From Canna indica (lineage: Eukaryota; Streptophyta; Magnoliopsida; Zingiberales; Cannaceae), in the NCBI GenBank assembly GCA_034359265.1, contig CP136897.1, positions 29,623,501 through 29,687,500 of the forward strand: a stretch of DNA of 64,000 nt, written 5' to 3'. The notes beneath the pieces were generated by a model that made no database searches, was not told where the DNA came from, and worked only from the letters and a program-made list of their open reading frames with translations. The position numbers and the translations under genes are program-made. This document shows, piece after piece, positions 57,323 to 64,000 of this stretch; within the stretch, counting starts at the first letter, position 1; each line of letters starts with the position of its first letter.

Positions 57323-57617
57323 TTAGCGCGCCTTTTAGCGCCACGTGAAAAGCTGAAATCGGACAATAATGCACGGAGTTACACCCGTTTTAAACGAAAA
57401 ATAATAATTGAAATGTTATTTTTCTTATTTACTTACAAATTTTAAATTTTTGGGTCGGTTGGTCGATCAAGCCGGCCGTAGAGGTTGCGGCGAGCCCCGC
57501 GCGGGCGATCGACAGCCAAATTTTATGTTGACGACGTCGTCCGTCCTTAACGTTTGGTTAGAAAGATTGGTAAAAAAAATGATCTCGTCGTGCAATCAAA
57601 TAGGTAGTAAAAAAAAA

Positions 57618-57734
57618 GATGCAACACGAGGACTTCCCAGGGGTTCACCCATTCTAGTACTACTCTCGCCCAAGCACGCTTAACTTCGGAGTTCTGATGG
57701 GATCCGGTGCATTAGTGCTGGTATGATCGCACCC
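57618..57734 (-). rRNA. 5S rRNA: 5S rRNA gene
   Basis: Counterpart of 53031-53147 (C24T, G82A, C91A, C116T). Confidence 0.92.
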
Positions 57735-58102
57735 GTCATGCACTTCTGATCGTCGGCTAATAAGGGTGAGCGTCCGAGGGATAGCTCGGGGTCATTTTCT
57801 TCGTCTGTTCGCGCGCCTTTTAGCGCCACGTGAAAAGCTGAAATCGGACAATAATGCACGGAGTTACGCCCATTTTAAACGAAAAATAATAATTGAAATG
57901 TTATTTTTCTTATTTATTTACAAATTTTAATTTTTCGGGTCGGTTGTTCGATCGAGCCGGCCGTAAATGTTGCGGCGGACCCCGCGCGGGCGATGGACAG
58001 CCAAATTTTATGTCGACGACGTCGTCCGTCCTTAACGTTTGTTTTGAAAGATTGGTAAAAAAAATGATCTCGTCGTGCAATCAAAAAGGTAGTAAAAAAA
58101 AA

Positions 58103-58219
58103 GGTGCAACACGAGGACTTCCCAGGGGGTCACCCATCCGAGTACTACTCTGGCCCAAGCACGCTTAAATTCGGAGTTCTGATGGGATCCGGTGCATTAG
58201 TGCTGGTATGATCACACCC
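58103..58219 (-). rRNA. 5S rRNA: 5S rRNA gene
   Basis: Counterpart of 53516-53632 (C6T, C24T, G51T, G68C, A80C). Confidence 0.89.
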
Positions 58220-58586
58220 GTCGTGCACTTCTGATCGTCGGCTAATAAGGGTGAGCGTCCGAGGGATAGCTCGGGGTCATTTTCTTCGTCTCTTCGCGCG
58301 CCTTTTAGCGCCACGTGAAAAGCTAAAATCGGACAATAATGCACGGAGTTACGCCCGTTTTAAACGAAAAATAATAATTGAAATGTTATTTTTCTTATTT
58401 ATTTACAAATTTTAATTTTTCGGGTCGGTTGGTCGATCGAGCCGGCCGTAGAGGTTGCGGCGGGCCCCGCGCGGGCGATCGACAGCCAAATTTTATGTCG
58501 ACGACGTCGTCTGTCCTTAACGTTTGGTTAGAAAGATTGGTAAAAAAAATGATCTCGTCGTGCAATCAAATAGGTAGTAAAAAAAA

Positions 58587-58703
58587 GGTGCAACACGAGG
58601 ACTTCCCAGGGGGTCACCCATCCTAATACTACTCTCGCCCAAGCACGCTTCACTTCGGAGTTCTGATGGGATCCGGTGCGTTAGTGCTGGTATGATCGCA
58701 CCC
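58587..58703 (-). rRNA. 5S rRNA: 5S rRNA gene
   Basis: Counterpart of 54000-54116 (T53G, C78T). Confidence 0.94.
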
Positions 58704-59002
58704 GTCATGCACTTCTGATCGTCGGCTAATAAGGGTGAGCGTCCGAGGGATAGCTCGGGGTCATTTTCTTCGTCTCTTCGCGCGCCGTTTAGCGCCACGT
58801 GAAAAGCTGAAATCGGACAATAATGCACGGAGTTACGCCCGTTTTAAACGAAAAATAATAATTGAAATGTTATATTTCTTATTTATTTACAAATTTTAAT
58901 TTTTCGGGTCGGTTGGTCGATCGAGCCGGCCATAGAGGTTGCGGCGGGCCCCTCGCGGGCGATCGACAGCCAAATTTTATGTCGACGACGTCGTCCATCC
59001 TG

Positions 59003-59097
59003 GGGGGTCACCCATCCTAATACTACTCTCGCCCAAGCACGCTTAACTTCGGAGTTCTGATGGGATCCGGTGCGTTAGTGCTGGTATGATCGCACCC
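59003..59097 (-). pseudogene. 5S rRNA gene lacking 3' end and terminator
   Basis: Counterpart of 54416-54510, with the same breakpoint. Confidence 0.88.
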
Positions 59098-59465
59098 GTC
59101 CAGCACTTCTGATCGTCGGCTAATAAGGGTGAGCGTCCGAGGGATAGCTCGGGGTCATTTTCTTCGTCTCTTCGCGCGCCTTTTAGCGCCACGTTAAAAG
59201 CTGAAATCAGACAATAATGCACGGAGTTACGCCCGTTTTAAACGAAAAATAATAATTGAAATGTTATTTTTCTTATTTATTTACAAATTTTAATTTTTCG
59301 GGTCGGTTGGTCAATCGAGCCGGCCGTAGAGGTTGCGGCGGGCCCCGCGCGGGCGATCGACAACCAAATTTTATGTCGGCGACGTCATGCGTCCTTAACG
59401 TTTGGTTAGAAAGATTGGTAAATAAAATGATCTCGTCGTGCAATCAAATAGGTAGTAAAAAAAAA

Positions 59466-59582
59466 GGTGCAACACGAGGACTTCCCGGAGGATCACCCAT
59501 CCTAGAACTACTCTCGCCCAAGCACGCTTAACTTCGGAGTTCTGATGGGATCCGGTGCGTTAGTGCTGGTATGATCGCACCC
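59466..59582 (-). rRNA. 5S rRNA: 5S rRNA gene
   Basis: Changes are A77T, C91T, C94T and T96C, three in the C box. The 4587-bp match stops inside this gene at p96, so the exchange point lies in the C box or just beside it. Confidence 0.9.
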
Positions 59583-59950
59583 GTCGTGCACTTCTGATCG
59601 TCGGCTAATAAGGGTGAGCCTCCGAGGGATAGCTCGGGGTCATTTTCTTCGTCTGTTCGCGCGCCTATTAGCGCCACGTGAAAAGCTAAAATCGGACAAT
59701 AATGCACGGAGTTACGCCCGTTTTAAACGAAAAATAATAATTGAAATGTTATTTTACTTATTTATTTACAAATTTTAATTTTTCGGGTCGGTTGGTCGAT
59801 CGAGCCGGCCGTAGAGGTTGCGGCGAGCCCCGCGCGGGCGATCGACAGCCAAATTTTATGTCGACGACGTCGTCCGTCCTTAACGTTTGGTTAGAAAGAT
59901 TGGTAAAAAAAATGATCTCGTCGTGCAATCAAATAGGTAGTAAAAAAAAA

Positions 59951-60067
59951 GGTGCAACACGAGGACTTCCCAGGGGGTCACCCATCCTAGTACTACTCTC
60001 GCCCAAGCACGCTTTACTTCGGAGTTCTGATGGGATCCAGTGCGTTAGTGCTGGTATGATCGCACCC
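59951..60067 (-). rRNA. 5S rRNA: 5S rRNA gene
   Basis: Changes are C29T and T53A. Confidence 0.94.
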
Positions 60068-60435
60068 GTCATGCACTTCTGATCGTCGGCTAATAAGGGT
60101 GAGCGTCCGAGGGACAACTCGGGGTCATTTTCTTCGTCTGTTCGCGCACCTTTTAGCGCCACGTGAAAAGCTGAAATCGGACAATAATGCACGGAGTTAC
60201 GCCCGTTTTAAACAAAAAATAATAATTGAAATGTTATTTTTCTTATTTATTTACAAATTTTAATTTTTCGGGTCGGTTGGTCGATCGAGCCGGCCGTAAA
60301 TGTTGCGGCGGACCCCGCGTGGGCGATCGACAGCCAAGATTTATGGCGACGACGTCGTCCGTCCTTAACGTTTGGTTAGAAAGATTGGTAAAAAAAATGA
60401 TCTCGTCGTGCAATCAAATAGGTAGTAAAAAAAAA

Positions 60436-60552
60436 GGTGCAACACGAGGACTTCCCAGGGGGTCACCCATCCTAGTACTACTCTCGTCCAAGCACGCTTA
60501 ACTTCGGAGTTCTTATGGGATCCGGTGCGTTAGTGCTGGTATGACCGCACCC
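60436..60552 (-). rRNA. 5S rRNA: 5S rRNA gene
   Basis: Changes are A8G, C39A and G66A; -1 is T. Confidence 0.93.
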
Positions 60553-60920
60553 ATCGTGCACTTCTGATCGTCGGCTAATAAGGGTGAGCTTCCGAGGGAT
60601 AGCTCGGGGTCATTTTCTTCGTCTCTTCGCGCGCCTTTTAGCGCCACGTGAAAAGATTAAATATGACAATAATGCACTGAGTTACGCCCGTTTAAACGAA
60701 AAATAATAATTGAAATGTTATTTTACTTATTTATTTACGAATTTTAATTTTTCGGGTCGGTTGGTCGATCGAGCCGGCTGTAGAGGTTGCGGCGGGCCCC
60801 GCGCGGGCGATCGATAGCCAAATTTTATGTCGACGACGTTGTCCGTCCTTAACGTTTGGTTAGAAAGATTGGTAAAAAAAATGATCTCGTCGTGCAATCA
60901 AATAGGTAGTAAAAAAAAAA

Positions 60921-61037
60921 GGTGCAACGAGAGGACTTCCCGAGGGGTCACCCATCCTAGTACCACTCTCACGCAAGCACGCTTAACTTCGGAGTTCTGA
61001 TGGAATCCGGAGCGTTAGTGCTAGTATGATCGCACCC
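60921..61037 (-). pseudogene. 5S rRNA gene, heavily mutated
   Basis: Full length with ten changes: C15T, A27T, C34T, G65C, C67T, A74G, C95T, T96C, G108T and T109C. Eight are shared with the degenerate copy at 7392-7508, more than 53 kb away. The terminator is intact. Confidence 0.78.
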
Positions 61038-61405
61038 GTCATGCACTTCTGATCGTCGACTAATAAGGGCGAGCGTCCGAGGGACAACTCGGGGTCATTT
61101 TCTTCGTCTCTTCGCGCACTTTTCAGCGCCACGCGAAAAGCTGAAATCGGACAATAATGCACGGAGTTACTCCCGTTTTAAACGAAAAATAATAATTGAA
61201 ATGTTATTTTTCTTATTTATTTACAAATTTTAATTTTTCGGGTCGGTTGGTCGATCGAGCCGGCCGTAGAGGTTGCGGCGGGCCCCGCGTGGGCGATCGA
61301 CAGCCTAGATTTATGGCGACGACGTCGTTCGTCCTTAACGTTTGGTTAGAAAGATTGGTAAAAAAAATGATCTCATCGTGCAATCAAATAGGTAGTAAAA
61401 AAACA

Positions 61406-61458
61406 AGTGCAACACGAGGGCTTCCCAGGGGGTCACCCGTCCAAGTACTACTCTCGCC
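61406..61458 (-). pseudogene. 5S gene stump, p65-117
   Basis: CTCTCGCC of the gene (plus strand) is joined to spacer GTAGAGGTTGCGG, sharing GCCG with the normal GGCCGTAGAGG. The A box and 5' half are gone. Other changes are A80T, T84C, T103C and C117T, with a split terminator. Confidence 0.9.
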
Positions 61459-61599
61459 GTAGAGGTTGCGGAGTGCCCCGCGCGGGCGATCGACAGCCAA
61501 GATTTATGGCGATGACGTCGTCCGTCCTTAACGTTTGGTTAGAAAGATTGGCAAAATAAATGATCTCGTCGTGCAATCAAATAGGTAGTAAAAAAAAAA

Positions 61600-61716
61600 G
61601 GTGCAACGCGAGGACTTCCTAGGGGGTCACCCATCCTAGTACTACTCTCGCCCAAGCACGCTTAACTTCAGAGTTTTGATGGGATCCGGTGCGTCAGTAC
61701 TGGTATGATCACAACC
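61600..61716 (-). rRNA. 5S rRNA: 5S rRNA gene, diverged
   Basis: Changes are G3T, C6T, C18T, A22G, G41A, C47T, G97A and T109C, with a type B upstream spacer. Confidence 0.88.
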
Positions 61717-62085
61717 GATATGCACTTCTGATCGTCGGCTAAAAAGGGTGAGCGTCCGAGGGAGAGTTCGGGGGTCATTTTCTTCGTTTCTTTGCGCGCC
61801 TTTCAGCGCCACGTGAAAAGCTGAAATAGGACAATAATGCACGGAGTTACGCCTGTTTTAAACGAAAAATAATAATTGAAATGTTATTTTTCTTATTTAT
61901 CTACAAATTTTAATTTTTTGGGTCGGTTGGTCGATCGAGCCGGCCGTAGAGGTTGCGGCGGGCCCCGCGCGGGCGATCGACAGCCAAGATTTATGGCGAC
62001 GACGTCGTTCGTCCTTAACGTTTGGTTAGAAAGATTGGTAAAAAAAATGATCTCGTCGTGCAATCAAATAGGTAGTAAAAAAACA

Positions 62086-62202
62086 AGTGCAACACGAGGA
62101 CTTCCCAGGGGGTCACCCATCCTAGTACTACTCTCGCCGTAGAGGTTGCGGTGCGTTAGTGCTCATATGATCCGGTGCTTTATTGCTCATATGATCGCAC
62201 CC
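62086..62202 (-). pseudogene. 5S mosaic with spacer insert and duplicated 5' end
   Basis: p65-117 (62086-62138) is followed by 12 bp of spacer (GTAGAGGTTGCG), then p7-28 (62151-62172), then p1-30 again (62173-62202). The two 5' pieces share GCTCATATGATC, so this is a short tandem duplication. The total is 117 bp by coincidence. The A box is absent. Confidence 0.85.
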
Positions 62203-62570
62203 GTCATGCACTTCTGATCGTCGGCTAATAAGGGTGAGCGACCGAGGGACAGCTCGGGGTCATTTTCTTCGTCTCTTCGCGCGCCTTTCAGCGCCACGTG
62301 AAAAATTGAAATCGGACAATAATACACGGAGTTACGCCCGTTTTAAACGAAAAATAATAATTGAAATGTTATTTTTCTTATTTATTTACAAATTTTAATT
62401 TTTCGGGTCTGTTGGTCGATCGAGCCGGCCGTAGAGGTTGCGGCGGGCCCCGCGCAGGCGATCGACAGCCAAGATTTATGGCGATGACGTCGTTCGTCCT
62501 TAACGTTTGGTTAGAAAGATTGGTAAAAAAAATGATCTCGTCGTGCAATCAAATAGGTAGTAAAAAAACA

Positions 62571-62687
62571 AGTGCAACACGAGGACTTGCCAGGGGGTCA
62601 CCCATCCTAGTACTACTCTAGCCCAAGCACGCTTAACTTTGGAGTTCTGATGGGATTCGGTGCGTTAGTACTGGTATGATCGCACCC
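62571..62687 (-). rRNA. 5S rRNA: 5S rRNA gene
   Basis: Changes are C18T, G31A, G48A, G68T, G99C and C117T; the terminator is split. The upstream spacer is shortened by about 140 bp between CGTCTC and TTCTTATTT, beyond the promoter elements. Confidence 0.89.
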
Positions 62688-62945
62688 GTCATGCACTTCT
62701 GATCGTCGGCTAATAAGGGTGAGCGTCCGAGGGACAGCTCAGGGTCATTTTCTTCGTCTCTTCTTATTTATTTACAAATTTTAATTTTTCGGGTCGGTTG
62801 GTCGATCGAGCCGGCCGTAGAGGTTGCGGCGGGCGAGTGACAGCCAAATTTTATGGCGACGACGTCGTCCGTCCTTAACGTTTGGTTAGAAAGATTGGTA
62901 AAAAAAATGATCTGGTCGTGCAATCAAATAGGTAGTAAAAAAAAA

Positions 62946-62998
62946 GGTGCAACACGCGGACTTCCCAAGGGGTCACCCATTCTAGTACTACTCTCGCC
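62946..62998 (-). pseudogene. 5S gene stump, p65-117
   Basis: Same GCC/GTAGAGG breakpoint as 61406-61458. Changes are G82A, C95T and T106G; the T run is intact. Confidence 0.9.
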
Positions 62999-63138
62999 GT
63001 AGAGGTTGCGGCGGGCCCCGCGCAGGCGATCGACAGCGAAGATTTATGGCGATGACGTCGTTCGTCCTTAACGTTTGGTTAGAAAGATTGGTAAAAAAAA
63101 TGATCTCGTCGTGCAATCAAATAGGTAGTAAAAAAACA

Positions 63139-63255
63139 AGTGCAACACGAGGACTTGCCAGGGGGTCACCCATCCTAGTACTACTCTCGCCCAAGCACGC
63201 TTAACTTCAGAGTTCTGATGGGATTCGGTGCGTTAGTACTGGTATGATCGCACCC
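63139..63255 (-). rRNA. 5S rRNA: 5S rRNA gene
   Basis: Changes are C18T, G31A, C47T, G99C and C117T; split terminator. The upstream spacer has the same 140-bp deletion as that of 62571-62687. Confidence 0.89.
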
Positions 63256-63513
63256 GTCATGCACTTCTGATCGTCGGCTAATAAGGGTGAGCGTCCGAGG
63301 GACAGCTCGGGGTCATTTTCTTCGTCTCTTCTTATTTATTTACAAATTTTAATTTTTCGGGTCGGTTGGTCGATCGAGCCGGCCGTAGAGGTTGCGGCGG
63401 GCGATCGACAGCCAAATTTTATGGCGACGACGTCGTCCGTCCTTAACGTTTGGTTAGAAAGATTGGTAAAAAAAATGATCTGGTCGTGCAATCAAATAGG
63501 TAGTAAAAAAACA

Positions 63514-63630
63514 GGTGCAACACGCGGACTTCCCAAGGGGTCACCCATTCTAGTACTACTCTCGCCCAAGCACGCTTAACTTCAGAGTTTTGATGGGATC
63601 CGGTGCGTCAGTACTGGTATGATCACAACC
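63514..63630 (-). rRNA. 5S rRNA: 5S rRNA gene, diverged
   Basis: Changes are G3T, C6T, C18T, A22G, G41A, C47T, G82A, C95T and T106G. Its 5' half matches 61600-61716 and its 3' half matches 62946-62998, so it looks like a recombinant. The T run is split by G. Confidence 0.88.
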
Positions 63631-64000
63631 GATATGCACTTCTGATCGTCGGCTAATAAGGGTGAGCGTCCGAGGGAGAGTTCGGGGGTCATTTTCTTCG
63701 TCTCTTTGCACGCCTTTCAGCGCCACGTGAAAAGCTGAAATAGGACAATAATGCACGGAGTTACGCCCGTTTTAAACGAAAAATAATAATTGAAATGTTA
63801 TTTTTCTTATTTATTTACAAATTTTAATTTTTCGGGTCGGTTGGTCGATCGAGCCGGCCGTAGAGGTTACGGCGGGCCCCGCGCGGGCGAACGACAGCCA
63901 AATTTTATGGCGACGACGTCGTTCGTCCTTAACGTTTGGTTAGAAAAATTGGTAAAAAAAATGATCTCGTCGTGCAATCAAATAGGTAGTAAAAAAAAAG
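63631..64000 (-). other. Type B spacer reaching the next 5S gene
   Basis: An ordinary type B spacer with T8 and T9 runs near its right end. Base 64000 is the last base (p117) of the next 5S gene, which lies outside the window. Confidence 0.9.

Larger units (their letters stand above)
50279..59486 (-). repeat. Higher-order repeat, 2 x 4587 bp (ten units)
   Basis: Every gene start between 50292 and 54416 recurs exactly 4587 bp later, with the same point changes and the same two defective units. The first mismatches at the edges are 50278 versus 54865 on the left and 54900 versus 59487 on the right. I saw no mismatch inside at the points compared, so the duplication is very recent. Confidence 0.93.
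62571..63706 (-). repeat. Partial duplication with 568-bp period
   Basis: The gene plus shortened spacer at 62571 recurs at 63139, and the 3' gene segment at 62946 matches that at 63514. The first block ends in a gene stump while the second continues into a full gene, so exchange took place inside the gene. Confidence 0.8.
1..64000 (-). repeat. Tandem array of 5S rRNA gene units (5S rDNA)
   Basis: About 136 gene positions lie head to tail on the minus strand with a usual period of 484-486 bp. The gene core is 117 nt; with two or three U residues from the T run the transcript would be about 120 nt, the normal plant 5S length. 5S rRNA is made by RNA polymerase III with TFIIIA and joins the large ribosomal subunit. 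The A box (p50-64, GTTAAGCGTGCTTGG), intermediate element (p67-72) and C box (p80-97, AGGATGGGTGACCCCCTG) are readable in most copies. No 18S, 5.8S or 26S sequence is present, so 5S is unlinked here. Confidence 0.98.

Noticed and set aside
50279..59486. Treating the 4587-bp block as an assembly error
   Set aside because: It cannot be decided from sequence alone. The block edges inside normal units are compatible with real unequal exchange, so I report it with the read-depth test.
1..64000. Cassandra-type retrotransposon (LTRs with a 5S-like promoter)
   Set aside because: The units are head-to-tail whole 5S genes with full spacers. I see no LTR ends, primer-binding site or polypurine tract, and no insertion between unique flanks.
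1..64000. CRISPR array, because of regular repeats
   Set aside because: The repeat unit is 485 bp with a recognisable 5S gene; spacers are homologous to each other, not unique.
1..64000. Naming the species from spacer sequence
   Set aside because: 5S spacers evolve quickly and I do not recognise this one; only a plant, probably angiosperm, origin is supported.

Overview
The window is one uninterrupted tandem array of plant nuclear 5S ribosomal RNA genes. I count 136 gene positions, all on the minus strand. The typical unit is about 485 bp: a 117-nt gene core plus a spacer of about 368 bp. A further gene starts at base 64000. I see no protein gene, tRNA, transposable element or unrelated unique DNA. 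The repeated open reading frames of about 60-119 codons come from the spacer plus the antisense of the 5S gene. The organism is a land plant, very probably a flowering plant. The RNA starts GGGTGCGATCATACC, carries the A box, intermediate element and C box of plant 5S genes, and 5S is arranged apart from 18S-26S rDNA. The species cannot be read from this sequence.

Numbering used throughout: p1 is the first transcribed base on the minus strand and p117 the last base before the terminator T run. A change such as C24T is the gene-strand change relative to the majority sequence of this window. The internal promoter is taken as A box p50-64, intermediate element p67-72 and C box p80-97, following standard 5S numbering. 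Upstream of p1 the usual unit has C at -1 and a TATA-like TTATTA at -29 to -24. Downstream comes a T run of about 8-10, and a second T8 run about 38 nt further on.

Of the 136 positions, one is cut by the left window edge, 113 are near full length (116-118 nt) and 22 are truncated, fused or rearranged. Three of the 113 are too changed to look functional. No copy I read matches the majority sequence exactly; the closest differ at two sites. Many changes are C-to-T or G-to-A at CpG, as expected for methylated, weakly selected rDNA.

Layout: 1-17500 is a heterogeneous zone with mixed spacer families, a fused gene dimer, several deletion copies and a 972-bp two-unit duplication. 17500-30000 is more uniform, with higher-order repeats of 1453 and about 2907 bp. 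30000-34700 holds mixed and broken units and a 971-bp duplication. 34713-39056 holds three copies of a three-unit repeat. 42080-50291 starts with a gene-less unit, followed by eight copies of a 959-bp composite that pairs a normal gene with a 46-nt gene stump joined to an inverted spacer segment. 50279-59486 is two copies of a 4587-bp, ten-unit block that looked identical wherever compared. 60900-64000 is again irregular, with three gene stumps sharing one breakpoint. The array therefore records unequal exchange, slippage, microhomology deletion, gene conversion and a template-switch inversion.
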